DNA of 64,000 nt, taken from contig NZ_OY781616.1 of the NCBI RefSeq assembly GCF_963677005.1, positions 2,737,001 through 2,801,000 of the forward strand, written 5' to 3'. The notes beneath the pieces are model-generated. The model saw only the letters and a program-made list of their open reading frames with translations. It searched no databases and had not been told where the DNA came from. Positions within the stretch are counted from its first letter, which is position 1. Every line of letters starts with the position of its first letter. This document shows, piece after piece, positions 1-8,785 of the stretch. The position numbers and the translations under genes were made by a program. Origin of the DNA: Maridesulfovibrio sp. GTDB lineage: Bacteria > Desulfobacterota > Desulfovibrionia > Desulfovibrionales > Desulfovibrionaceae.

Positions 1-1688
1 GCGAAGACCTTATTTTCGACCTCGGCCGTCACGTTGATGATTCCGTACATCTTTTCGAAGAATGGGGTCTCCCCTGCTGGATCAAAAAAGACGGTAAAAA
101 CCTTGACGGTGCTGCAGCAAAGGCCGCTGGCCTCTCCCTGCGCAACGGCGACCCCTGCGTTCGTTCCGGCCGCTGGCAGATGATGATCAACGGTGAGTCC
201 TACAAGTGCATCGTTGCTGAAGCTGCTAAAATGGCTCTTGGCGAAGATCGTTACATGGAACGCGTTTTCATCGTTAAAATGCTCCTCGACGCCAACGAAC
301 CCAACCGTATCGCCGGTGCTGTAGGTTTCTCCACCCGCGAAAACAAAGTATACGTATTCAAATGCAACGCAGCTGTAGTAGCCTGCGGTGGTGCTGTTAA
401 CGTCTACCGTCCCCGTTCAACCGGTGAAGGTATGGGTCGTGCATGGTACCCCGTATGGAACGCAGGTTCCACCTACACCATGTGTGCACAGGTTGGCGCT
501 GAAATGACCATGATGGAAAACCGCTTCGTACCCGCTCGTTTCAAAGACGGTTACGGCCCGGTTGGTGCATGGTTCCTGCTCTTCAAGGCAAAAGCTACCA
601 ACTACAAAGGTGAAGACTACTGCGAAACCAACCGCGCAATGCTCAAACCTTACGAAGAACGCGGATACGCTAAAGGCCACGTCATTCCGACCTGTCTGCG
701 TAACCACATGATGCTTCGTGAAATGCGTGAAGGCCGCGGCCCCATCTACATGGATACCGCTACCGCACTGCAGAACACCTTCGCAAACCTCTCCCCCGCT
801 GAACAGAAGCACCTCGAATCTGAAGCATGGGAAGACTTCCTTGATATGTGTGTTGGCCAGGCCAACCTCTGGGCATGTCAGAACATCGAACCTGAAAACT
901 CCGGTTCCGAAATCATGCCCACCGAACCTTACCTCCTCGGCTCCCACTCCGGTTGCTGCGGTATCTGGACTTCCGGTCCTGATGAAGAATGGGTTCCCGA
1001 AGATTACAAAGTCAAAGCTGACAACGGTAAAGTCTACAACCGTATGACCACCGTTAACGGCCTGTTCACCTGCGCTGATGGTGTTGGTGCTTCCGGTCAC
1101 AAGTTCTCTTCCGGTTCTCACGCTGAAGGTCGTATCGTTGGTAAGCAGCTCGTTCGCTGGGTTGTAGACCACAAAGACTTCAAGCCTGCTCTGAAAGAAA
1201 ACGCTGCTGATCTCGCTAAAGAAATCTACCAGCCCTGGTATACTTTCGAAGAAGGCAAGTCCATCTCCACCGACCCCGTTGTTAACCCCAACTACATCAC
1301 TCCCAAAAACTTCATGATGCGCCTCATCAAGTGCACCGATGAATACGGTGGTGGTGTTGGTACCATGTACGTTACCTCCAAGTCTCTCCTGCACACCGGT
1401 TTCAAACTTCTCGAAATGCTCGAAGAAGATTCCAAGAAACTGGCTGCTCGCGACCTGCACGAACTCATGCGCTGCTGGGAACAGTTCCACAGACTGTGGA
1501 CCGTTCGTCTCCACATGCAGCACATCGAATTCCGTGAAGAATCCCGTTACCCCGGATTCTACTATCGCGGCGACTTCATGGGTCTCGATGACTCCAAGTG
1601 GAAATGCTTCGTCAACTCCAAGTACGATGTTGAAAAAGGCGAAACCGTCGTCTTCAAGAAAGCATACCACCAGATCATCCCCAACTAA
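1..1688 (+). CDS. aprA: APS reductase alpha subunit (3' part; start outside window)
   Basis: This is the FAD subunit of dissimilatory adenylylsulfate reductase, which reduces APS to sulfite and AMP in the cytoplasm. The frame is open from base 3, so roughly the first 100 residues and probably aprB lie upstream of the window. About 562 residues are visible of a family length near 660. Seen are the flavin-contact stretch VVACGGAVNVYRP, the substrate-channel segment RFVPARFKDGYGPVGAW and the late GHKFSSGSHAEGR motif, whose His lines the active site in known AprA structures. Codon use is strongly biased towards C-ending codons, as in very highly expressed genes, which also creates a long empty antisense frame. 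Family assignment is certain. Confidence 0.97.
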   Translation, partial: EDLIFDLGRHVDDSVHLFEEWGLPCWIKKDGKNLDGAAAKAAGLSLRNGDPCVRSGRWQMMINGESYKCIVAEAAKMALGEDRYMERVFIVKMLLDANEPNRIAGAVGFSTRENKVYVFKCNAAVVACGGAVNVYRPRSTGEGMGRAWYPVWNAGSTYTMCAQVGAEMTMMENRFVPARFKDGYGPVGAWFLLFKAKATNYKGEDYCETNRAMLKPYEERGYAKGHVIPTCLRNHMMLREMREGRGPIYMDTATALQNTFANLSPAEQKHLESEAWEDFLDMCVGQANLWACQNIEPENSGSEIMPTEPYLLGSHSGCCGIWTSGPDEEWVPEDYKVKADNGKVYNRMTTVNGLFTCADGVGASGHKFSSGSHAEGRIVGKQLVRWVVDHKDFKPALKENAADLAKEIYQPWYTFEEGKSISTDPVVNPNYITPKNFMMRLIKCTDEYGGGVGTMYVTSKSLLHTGFKLLEMLEEDSKKLAARDLHELMRCWEQFHRLWTVRLHMQHIEFREESRYPGFYYRGDFMGLDDSKWKCFVNSKYDVEKGETVVFKKAYHQIIPN

Positions 1689-1705
1689 GCCGGGATTGAT
1701 AATCG

Positions 1706-1740
1706 CGGCTGCGGGCCTTACGGCCCGCAGCCGTTCTTCT
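1706..1740 (+). terminator. GC-rich hairpin between aprA and qmoA
   Basis: A perfect 12-bp stem (1706-1717 with 1722-1733) closes a four-base loop (TTAC) and is followed by the pyrimidine run TTCTTCTTC. It starts 18 bp after the aprA stop. The tail is U-rich rather than pure U, so it may be a partial terminator that lowers qmo relative to apr, or an mRNA-stabilising 3' end for aprBA. No strong promoter is obvious in the following 110 bp. A small inverted repeat, CGACCT-A-AGGTCG, sits at 1775-1787. Confidence 0.7.
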
Positions 1741-1846
1741 TCGGCAAGCACTGAAATGGTCTGAATCCGTATTGCGACCTAAGGTCGGTGTCCGGGTTTG
1801 GGCCATTTTATGGCTAAGGGCCTCAAAGAGTTCAGGAGGATAGAGA

Positions 1847-3082
1847 ATGTCAAATAGCATACTTGTCGTTGGCGGCGGGTTCAGCGGAATAACCGCTGCT
1901 CTCGAAGCCGCTGAAGTAGGCCATGAAGTCTTCATCGTGGAGAAGGCGCCGTATCTGGGTGGCCGGGTGATGCAGCTGAATAAATACTTTCCGAAGCTGT
2001 GTCCTCCTTCCTGCGGTCTGGAGATTCAGTTTCAGAGAATCAAAAAAAACAAGAACGTTAAGTTCTTTACCTTGGCTGAAGTGGAATCCATCAGCGGTTC
2101 CAAGGGTAATTTTGAAGTCAAGGTCCGCATCAAACCCAGATATGTCGGTCCCGGCAGCACAGATTTTACCGAAGTCATCGCCAAACTGACCAATGACGTC
2201 ACTGATGAATTCGAATTCAAGCTCTGCGACCGCAAAGCCCTTTACATGGACGTACCCTTCGCATTTCCCGCAAGGTATGTTCTTGAAAAGGAAAACTGCA
2301 CCGATGAAGACCTCAAACTCCTCGAGTCCGTCGCAGCTGTCGACCTTAAGGACGAGGAAAAGGTCATCACCCTCAACGTCGGTTCCATTGTATACGCAAC
2401 CGGGTGGAAGCCTTACGATGTAACCAAACTCTCCAACCTCGGTGCCGGCACCGTCAAGAACTGTGTTTCCAACATGCAGATGGAAAGACTCGCAGCTCCC
2501 AGCGGCCCCACCAGTGGAAAGATTGTACGTCCCTCGGACGGTGCAAAACCCAAGAACATCGCGTTCGTACAGTGTGCCGGTTCTCGCGATGAAAACCATC
2601 TTAATTTCTGCTCCTACATATGCTGCATGGCTTCGCTCAAGCAGGCCGCATATGTCCGCGATCTGTACCCCGATGCCAAGGTCACCATCTACTACATCGA
2701 CCTGCGTACTCCGGGACGCTACGACAAGTTCGCAAAGCGCATTCTTTCCGATGACAAGATCAACGCCGTCAAGGGCAAGGTTGCCGAAATAGCAGAAACT
2801 TCCGGAGGCAACGTGCTTGTCACCGTTGAGGACGCTGTTACCGGCATCAAGGCTCAGAACGAACACGACCTCGTTGTCCTGGCCACGGGTATGCAGCCCA
2901 GCCTCGCAGGCACCCCGGTTCCTTCCGGCGTGCAGGTTGACGACCAGGGCTTTATTGTCGGCGGAGAGGAACAAGGCATTTTCGCTGCAGGGTGTGCAAA
3001 ACAGCCGCTGGATGTCATGAAGACAGCCCAGTCCGGTACCGCTGCCGCTCTCAAAGCGATTCAAACGGTGATAGGGAGGTAA
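1847..3082 (+). CDS. qmoA: Quinone-interacting membrane-bound oxidoreductase subunit A
   Basis: QmoA is a cytoplasmic HdrA-like FAD protein of the Qmo complex, which passes electrons between menaquinol and APS reductase. The 411 residues begin with the dinucleotide-binding motif VVGGGFSGITAALEAA at about residue 6. A Cys-containing CPPSCGLEIQFQR segment follows near residue 50, and an HdrA-type Cys cluster (FVQCAGSRD, then SYICCMASLKQA) near residues 243-265. The C-terminal half completes the pyridine-nucleotide oxidoreductase fold, ending with GIFAAGCAKQPLD. The start has a clear AGGAGG-type ribosome site. The gene is separated from aprA by 158 bp holding a hairpin and is followed after 6 bp by qmoB. 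Confidence 0.96.
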   Translation: MSNSILVVGGGFSGITAALEAAEVGHEVFIVEKAPYLGGRVMQLNKYFPKLCPPSCGLEIQFQRIKKNKNVKFFTLAEVESISGSKGNFEVKVRIKPRYVGPGSTDFTEVIAKLTNDVTDEFEFKLCDRKALYMDVPFAFPARYVLEKENCTDEDLKLLESVAAVDLKDEEKVITLNVGSIVYATGWKPYDVTKLSNLGAGTVKNCVSNMQMERLAAPSGPTSGKIVRPSDGAKPKNIAFVQCAGSRDENHLNFCSYICCMASLKQAAYVRDLYPDAKVTIYYIDLRTPGRYDKFAKRILSDDKINAVKGKVAEIAETSGGNVLVTVEDAVTGIKAQNEHDLVVLATGMQPSLAGTPVPSGVQVDDQGFIVGGEEQGIFAAGCAKQPLDVMKTAQSGTAAALKAIQTVIGR

Positions 3083-3088
3083 GTCGAC

Positions 3089-5356
3089 ATGCCCGAAAAA
3101 ATCGGTGTTTATTTCGACCAAGCAAGCGTCTCTCCTTACCTCAACGCTGAAGAGATGGCCGAAGTTGTCGGCCGTGTTCACGCGAGTGTGTGTCCTGTAA
3201 TCAAGGTACACCCCCGCCTCAACAGTGAGGAAGGCAGAAAGCTTATTCAGGAAGATATCGACGCTGGCAGCGTTGACGCAGTATGTATCTGCGGCACTAG
3301 CCCTCGCGTTGACTGGGATATTTTCGACTTTGACGGTGTCGTTGTCGAGCGAGTCAACCTGCGTGAACAGTGCATCAAGGTTTTCAGGAACCCTGACGGC
3401 ACCATGCCCGACCCGGACGGCGAAGTTCCTGAACTCCTCAAGATAATGGCCAATGAATACGTCAATATGGGAATCACCAGACTGACCAAAACCAACGCTC
3501 AGGAGTCTCAGGCTTTTGATGCGAACAAGGTGGTCATGGTTCTCGGCGGCGGTTTTACCGGCCTCACCGCAGCACTTTACGCTGCAAAAACCAACCACGA
3601 TGTAATCCTGGTGGAAAAGGAAGCAACTCTCGGCGGCAAGGCAGCCGGGATGTACAAAACCTTCCCTCTTTCCTATCCTTACCTTGAAGCTCACGAAACC
3701 GGCATTGACGCACTGATTTCTGAAGTTCAGTCCAACTCCAGAATCAAAGTCATGACTTCCGCTCAGCTCAAGGCTCTTGAAGGCGCACCGGGACAGTATA
3801 CCGCCAAAATCAAGACCGCTTCCGGCGTTGAAGAAATGCCTGTAGGCGCTTGTGTTCTGGCAACCGGATGGGTTCCTCAGGATACCAAATACGTTGAGCC
3901 CATGGGCTACGGCAGTTCCAAAGTCGTTACTGCTGCAGAGTTTGAAAAGATGGTCAAAGAAGGCAAAATGAATGCCTCTTCGGTCGCTTTCGTGCTCGAT
4001 ACCCGCCTCAGCGAAGCAGAGTTTTCCGCTAAGGAAGCCGCTGCCGGAGAAACCGAGGAAGAAGCAGAGGCTGCTGCTGAAACGGAAGAGGAAGAAGAGA
4101 CTTTCGTATATGAGGACATGGAGTCCTGGAAACATCTTCCCTACAGTTCCGAACTCAACAGCCTTGTCTCTCTCAAGCAGGCCAACTATGTACGCGAAAA
4201 GAACCCCGATGCTGTAGCCTACATCATTTACGACCACATGATGGTCCCGGGTATCAATGAGCGTTACTACCGCGCAGCGCAGGACAACCCCGGCATCATG
4301 CTGACCAAGGGAACAGTCACTTCCATCAAGGAAGAAGGCGGCTCCATGGTTATCGCAGCCGATGACACCCTGCTTGGCGAAAAGATCGAAATCGCAGCTG
4401 ATCTGGTTGTAGTGCCCACCGGCATGGTTCCGACCACTGCTCACGATCCGACCATCAACCTTGTATACAGACAGGGTCCCGCTTTCCCCGATCTTCAGCA
4501 GTTCGACGGATACGCAGACTCAAACTATATCTGCTTCCCCTACGAAACACGCCGTACCGGTATCTATGCCGCCGGTTGTGTTCGTCAGCCCATGTCCATG
4601 GGACTGGCCCGCGAGGATGCAGCAGGTGCCGTTCTCAAAGCTATTCAGTGCATCAACTCCGCCAACCACGGTGTTGCTGTTCACCCCCGCTCCGGAGACT
4701 CCACCTACCCCGTATTCAACTTCATGCGCTGCACACAGTGTAAGCGTTGCACCGAGGAATGTCCTTTCGGCGCACTTGATGATGATGAAAAAGGAACACC
4801 GAAACCGAATCCGTCACGCTGCCGCCGTTGCGGTACCTGCATGGGTGCCTGCCCCGAGCGTGTAATCGGCTTCGACAACTACAACATCGACATGATCGGT
4901 TCCATGATCAAACAGGTCAAAGTACCTGATGACATGGCAGTAGGCGGACCCCGCTTCATCGTGCTGGCCTGTGAAAACGATGCCTACCCGGCTCTCGACA
5001 TGGCAGCCATGCGCGGAAAAGGCTGGTCTCCCTATGTTCGTGTAATCCCTGTTCGCTGCCTCGGCTCCGTGAACACCATCTGGATTGCAGATGCAATGTC
5101 CAAGGGTGTTGACGGCGTTCTTCTGCTCGGCTGCAAATACGGTGAAGACTATCAGTGCCACTTCATGAAGGGTTCTGAACTGTGTAACCGCCGTATGGAA
5201 AACGTGGCAGAATCTTTGAACAGACTCGGTGTTGAACCTGAGCGTGTTGTTCAGGCTGAACTGGCCATTGACGAATACGACAAGGTTCCCGGCATGATCG
5301 ATGACTTTGTCAAAGCCATGGTAAAGATCGGTCCCAACCCGTTCAAGGGCTACTAG
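3089..5356 (+). CDS. qmoB: Quinone-interacting membrane-bound oxidoreductase subunit B
   Basis: QmoB is the large flavo-iron-sulfur subunit, related to HdrA fused to an MvhD/FlpD-like domain. An N-terminal Cys region (ASVCPVIKVH; VCICGTSPRVD) precedes a Rossmann motif VLGGGFTGLTAALYA near residue 150. Two [4Fe-4S] motifs lie at about residues 547-590 (CTQCKRCTEECP and CRRCGTCMGACPE). The last 130 residues contain the MvhD-like Cys set (VLACEND, IPVRCLGS, LLGCKYGEDYQCHF). An unusual acidic Glu/Ala-rich stretch interrupts the flavin domain at about residues 313-340. At 755 residues the protein has full family length. It is tightly coupled to qmoA (6 bp) and qmoC (14 bp). Confidence 0.96.
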   Translation: MPEKIGVYFDQASVSPYLNAEEMAEVVGRVHASVCPVIKVHPRLNSEEGRKLIQEDIDAGSVDAVCICGTSPRVDWDIFDFDGVVVERVNLREQCIKVFRNPDGTMPDPDGEVPELLKIMANEYVNMGITRLTKTNAQESQAFDANKVVMVLGGGFTGLTAALYAAKTNHDVILVEKEATLGGKAAGMYKTFPLSYPYLEAHETGIDALISEVQSNSRIKVMTSAQLKALEGAPGQYTAKIKTASGVEEMPVGACVLATGWVPQDTKYVEPMGYGSSKVVTAAEFEKMVKEGKMNASSVAFVLDTRLSEAEFSAKEAAAGETEEEAEAAAETEEEEETFVYEDMESWKHLPYSSELNSLVSLKQANYVREKNPDAVAYIIYDHMMVPGINERYYRAAQDNPGIMLTKGTVTSIKEEGGSMVIAADDTLLGEKIEIAADLVVVPTGMVPTTAHDPTINLVYRQGPAFPDLQQFDGYADSNYICFPYETRRTGIYAAGCVRQPMSMGLAREDAAGAVLKAIQCINSANHGVAVHPRSGDSTYPVFNFMRCTQCKRCTEECPFGALDDDEKGTPKPNPSRCRRCGTCMGACPERVIGFDNYNIDMIGSMIKQVKVPDDMAVGGPRFIVLACENDAYPALDMAAMRGKGWSPYVRVIPVRCLGSVNTIWIADAMSKGVDGVLLLGCKYGEDYQCHFMKGSELCNRRMENVAESLNRLGVEPERVVQAELAIDEYDKVPGMIDDFVKAMVKIGPNPFKGY

Positions 5357-5370
5357 GAGGTATACGCGAT

Positions 5371-6591
5371 ATGCAGAAAGATATTCGCATTAAACCGGAT
5401 CTGCAGTTCATCAAAGAACTTCAGGAAGTCGGTGGCGAAGGCCTCAAAAAATGCTACCAGTGCGCAACCTGCTCTGTAGCCTGTCCCCTGTCGCCTGCTG
5501 CCAACCCCTATCCGCGTAAGGAAATGGTCTGGGCTCAGTGGGGCCTTAAGGATAAACTTGTAAATGACATTGATATATGGCTGTGCCACAACTGCGGAAC
5601 CTGTTCCGACCTGTGCCCCCGCGGCGCTCGTCCGGCCGACCTTCTCGCAGCTCTGCGCAACATGGCCTATCAGAAGATAGCAACCCCATCCATTATCGGT
5701 AAATGGATGAGCTCCCCCAAGCACCTGCCCAAACTGATTGCCATTCCTGCTGCAATCTATCTGGTGATCTGGTTCATTATGGCCGGAGTTCGCGGTTCTT
5801 TCTTCCCCCTGAAAGACGGTGAAATTGTTTACGGATACCTTTTCCCCGGCGATTTCACCATTGACCCGATCTTCATGATTGCCTTCGGTTTCATGGTTTG
5901 GACCTTCTATAAAGGAGTGAAAAGCCTCATTGAATCCTTCAAGGACCAGCCTAAGGTCTTTGCTGTAGGTGACAAATCTGAAAAGCCCAGCATGCTTGAG
6001 TGTTTCATAGACGTTTGTAAAAACGAACTGCTGACTCACGCCAAGTGGAAAGAATGCGGCGACAGCGACGAAGCAGACGAGCAGAAATTCAACGGACACC
6101 GTTTGATCATGCTCGCTTTCATCTGCCTGATGGTTGTTACCGGTGTGGTTGCTGTTACTCACTGGGGCGGAAAGATTGTTCATTTCATTGCGCCTCTGGG
6201 ACACACTCCCATGCCGCTGTGGTCTCCGGTCAAGATTCTGGCCAACGTAGGTGCAGTACTTCTGGTATATTCCCTGGTACTGCTCACCAAACGTCGCCTG
6301 AACCAGGACCAGGAAGTACACGGTTCAAGCTACTATGACTGGTATCTGCTCGGCCTGATCTGGACGATTGCCGTAACCGGTGTAATGAGTGAACTCCTGC
6401 GTCTCCTCGGCGTAGCTGTTCTCGCATACCCCATGTACTACGTGCACCTGATCGCCGTATTCATGATGTTTGTCTATCTGCCGTGGTCCAAACTCGGACA
6501 CCTTGTCTACAGGACCGCAGCATTAACTTATGCAAGATACATTGGCCGTCTCCCCATGCCGGTCCGTGAAGAAAAGACTTTTACTCTGTAA
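5371..6591 (+). CDS. qmoC: Quinone-interacting membrane-bound oxidoreductase subunit C
   Basis: QmoC fuses an HdrC-like ferredoxin domain to an HdrE-like membrane cytochrome b domain and is the quinone-reactive anchor of the Qmo complex. Two [4Fe-4S] motifs are visible in the first 90 residues: CYQCATCSVACP and CHNCGTCSDLCPRG. About six hydrophobic helices follow from residue 125 on, including AIPAAIYLVIWFIMAGV, MLAFICLMVVTGVVAVTHW and a final pair near residues 325-380. His residues within the helices (for example MVVTGVVAVTHW and MYYVHLIAVF) are candidates for heme b ligands. A GGAGG site precedes the ATG. It is 14 bp downstream of qmoB and 21 bp upstream of the qmoD-like gene. Confidence 0.95.
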   Translation: MQKDIRIKPDLQFIKELQEVGGEGLKKCYQCATCSVACPLSPAANPYPRKEMVWAQWGLKDKLVNDIDIWLCHNCGTCSDLCPRGARPADLLAALRNMAYQKIATPSIIGKWMSSPKHLPKLIAIPAAIYLVIWFIMAGVRGSFFPLKDGEIVYGYLFPGDFTIDPIFMIAFGFMVWTFYKGVKSLIESFKDQPKVFAVGDKSEKPSMLECFIDVCKNELLTHAKWKECGDSDEADEQKFNGHRLIMLAFICLMVVTGVVAVTHWGGKIVHFIAPLGHTPMPLWSPVKILANVGAVLLVYSLVLLTKRRLNQDQEVHGSSYYDWYLLGLIWTIAVTGVMSELLRLLGVAVLAYPMYYVHLIAVFMMFVYLPWSKLGHLVYRTAALTYARYIGRLPMPVREEKTFTL

Positions 6592-6612
6592 TAGAGCAAG
6601 GAGGAACAAATC

Positions 6613-7293
6613 ATGTCTGAAGCACGTAAAACTTTCCCCATGAGCACCTTCGTTTCTTACATCAAAGGTGGCGAAAGCAACAACTCTGTTCAGGAACTTC
6701 TGGCCTACATGACCCAGAAAGATATCGACGCTGAATTCGAACCCTTTGCAGCCGCTATGGCCAAAGCATGGATCTACGAACAGCATCCTGAACTTGCTAA
6801 AATGAAAGCCGGACAGGTTGCCGGACTCGGCGACAACATTTCCGTTGGCGCACTGCCCGGTGATGTAATGGTACAGGTTGACGCCATTTTCGCTAAACTG
6901 GCCGACTACCGTTCCACTGTCTGCGACCAGGCAGCTAAAATTCAGGACCTCGAAACCAAACTCGCTGCAGCTGAAGGCAAACTCGGTGAAACCGAAAAAG
7001 CCATGGCTGAATACAAAGGCAAATGTGAAGCTTTCGAAGCTTCCGGCAAGGACGAAGGCGACAAGGTTATCGTCACTTCACAGGCTAAAGTTGAAGAGTA
7101 CATCGGCAAGGTTGATGAACTCCTCAAGATGATAGAAGACGTTAAAAAGAACGGTGTTGTAACCGTTGCTGCCGGCGCAGCTCCTGCAGCTCCCGCAGCA
7201 GACGCCGGTTCCGCCGGTGCTCCTGCAACCGGTGGCGCTCCTGCTGAAGACTTCGGCTTCGGCAGCGACCCCTTTGCAGACGACGCATGGTAG
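6613..7293 (+). CDS. qmoD: Qmo-associated protein, QmoD-like (DVU0851 type)
   Basis: This 226-residue soluble protein is the last gene of the apr-qmo locus, in the position of DVU0851/qmoD of D. vulgaris. There, deletion together with qmoABC abolished sulfate respiration, and the protein is thought to help Qmo act with APS reductase. The sequence shows an N-terminal globular part (about 1-90), a long heptad-like helical segment (about 95-180, KIQDLETKLAAAEGKLGETE), an Ala/Pro/Gly linker (about 185-210) and a short acidic-aromatic tail, DFGFGSDPFADDAW. It has no signal peptide, membrane helix or Cys cluster. The linker plus conserved-looking tail suggests a flexible docking peptide, which is inference. 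A strong ribosome site (AAGGAGG) precedes it. Confidence 0.85.
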   Translation: MSEARKTFPMSTFVSYIKGGESNNSVQELLAYMTQKDIDAEFEPFAAAMAKAWIYEQHPELAKMKAGQVAGLGDNISVGALPGDVMVQVDAIFAKLADYRSTVCDQAAKIQDLETKLAAAEGKLGETEKAMAEYKGKCEAFEASGKDEGDKVIVTSQAKVEEYIGKVDELLKMIEDVKKNGVVTVAAGAAPAAPAADAGSAGAPATGGAPAEDFGFGSDPFADDAW

Positions 7294-7330
7294 GCCGATA
7301 GCGCATACCGTCTTCTGACGAAGATTACAA

Positions 7331-7366
7331 AAGCCCCGGATCAGAAATGATCCGGGGCTTTTTCTG
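7331..7366 (+). terminator. Rho-independent terminator of the apr-qmo locus
   Basis: A perfect 13-bp stem (7331-7343 with 7348-7360) is capped by a GAAA tetraloop and followed by TTTTTC. It lies 38 bp after the qmoD stop and ends the operon. Confidence 0.95.
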
Positions 7367-7992
7367 TTCTGCAGGAATGAAATACAAATCTGCGCAAAAT
7401 AACATTATCTGCGACTATGTTTAAGCAGCCGAATACACTGTATAGGTGCGTTGCAGAATCAACAAATGGATTTATTGTCGGTTTTGTATTTGCTTTTTTT
7501 GCGTACAAAAAGAGCGCACTTTGTACAGCAGTAAACTTAACATTTTTCATTAAAGAAAATATCGATGCCAAAACCGTGAAAAGCTTATATTTACACATTA
7601 AAAAAATGATCTTGATTGTACAAGCAACTGCATTTTATTTTTTTAGCCAATATTGAAAAAAATGCGAAACTAAAGAACAAAAATGTAAGCAAAAAAAGAC
7701 TTTTATTTAACGTAAATGTCTGTATGATCCTATCTGATCTTTAATAAAATTATATAAATATTATAAAATATCAATGAAACACAGAATATAGTTAAGTTAT
7801 GCAACTTGTGTTTTTCATTAACAGTCGCCTTGTATTTAATAAGCAGCACATTAGCGATTGACTCTGTAATCAAAAGGCTTTTGCCTGTGTCTGTTAACCA
7901 TTGCTGCTACGAATAATTATTCTTCAAATCAGGACTGCAAGAAATATAAATCTCTCACAATCTTGATTTTAAGAACATACAAGTGTATAGGT
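7367..7992. other. AT-rich gene-free region upstream of the liv operon
   Basis: This stretch of about 625 bp is much richer in A+T than its flanks. It contains poly-A/T tracts and AT-only stretches such as 7741-7780. A 79-codon open frame at 7417-7656 lacks a ribosome site and has no recognisable motif, so I do not call it. The region most likely carries the promoter and upstream activator sites of the liv operon. I could not identify a convincing -35/-10 or sigma-54 pair. Confidence 0.5.
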
Positions 7993-8757
7993 ATGTCCAA
8001 TATGGCAGAACTTCATTTACACGACGTGAGTGTTCGCTTTGGCGGACTGCAGGCTTTGACAGAGGTCAATTTCTCTCTGAAGCAGGGAGAGATAATGGGG
8101 CTGATCGGTCCCAATGGAGCAGGCAAGACAACGGTCTTCAATGTTATCACCGGAGTGTATTCGGCATCCGGAGGTTTTGTTGAGTACAACGGTGAAAAAA
8201 TGACCGGGCTGAAACCATACCAGGTGCTTCATAAGGGAATTGCCCGCACCTTTCAGAACATACGCCTGTTCCAGAACATGACAGCCCTCGAAAATGTCAT
8301 GGTCGCGCAGCATTCCCGTACTTCCTGCGGGGTATTCGGAGCCATCTTCCGCACCCCGGCTCAGAAAAAAGAGGAAGAACGGATAAAACACAAGGCAATG
8401 GAAGAACTGCGATTTGCAGAACTGGACAGCTATGCAGATGAAATTGCTTCCAGCCTACCATACGGACATCAGCGCAGACTCGAAATTGCAAGAGCGCTGG
8501 CATCAGAACCTACCACCATCCTACTTGATGAACCAGCTGCAGGCCTGAACCCTGCAGAAAGCTCGGAACTGATGGAAACAATCAGGAAAATTTCCGACCG
8601 GGACATAAACGTGCTTATGGTTGAACATGACATGAAAGTTGTCATGGGTATCTGCCAGCGGCTTGTGGTGCTGGATCACGGTGTAATGATTGCAAAGGGT
8701 AACCCTGAAGAAATTCAGAATAATCCTGCTGTAATTGAGGCATATCTGGGTAACTAA
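7993..8757 (+). CDS. livG: Branched-chain amino-acid ABC transporter, ATP-binding protein LivG
   Basis: This is one of two cytoplasmic ATPases of a high-affinity branched-chain amino-acid (Liv/HAAT) importer. Seen are Walker A GPNGAGKTTVFN, the ABC signature LPYGHQRRLEIARAL, Walker B ILLDEPAAGLNP and the switch His in MVEHDMKVV. The family-specific C-terminus GNPEEIQNNPAVIEAYLG is also present. I place the start at the ATG of MSNMAELHLHDVSVRF (254 residues). An upstream ATG at 7963 would add an unrelated N-terminal tail, and none of the starts has a strong ribosome site. It is the first gene of livGKHMF, an order that differs from E. coli, where the ATPase genes come last. Confidence 0.93.
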   Translation: MSNMAELHLHDVSVRFGGLQALTEVNFSLKQGEIMGLIGPNGAGKTTVFNVITGVYSASGGFVEYNGEKMTGLKPYQVLHKGIARTFQNIRLFQNMTALENVMVAQHSRTSCGVFGAIFRTPAQKKEEERIKHKAMEELRFAELDSYADEIASSLPYGHQRRLEIARALASEPTTILLDEPAAGLNPAESSELMETIRKISDRDINVLMVEHDMKVVMGICQRLVVLDHGVMIAKGNPEEIQNNPAVIEAYLGN

Positions 8758-8785
8758 CATTATTTACTTTAGGGAGGCTCATTTT

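Noticed and set aside
1850-4444. 864-codon open frame antisense to qmoA and qmoB
   Set aside because: It mirrors the strongly biased codon use of the sense genes, has no recognisable motif or ribosome site and overlaps well-supported genes. Similar empty antisense frames lie opposite aprA, dsrK and dsrP.
7417-7656. 79-codon frame in the AT-rich spacer before livG
   Set aside because: No ribosome site, AT-driven composition and no motif; consistent with chance.
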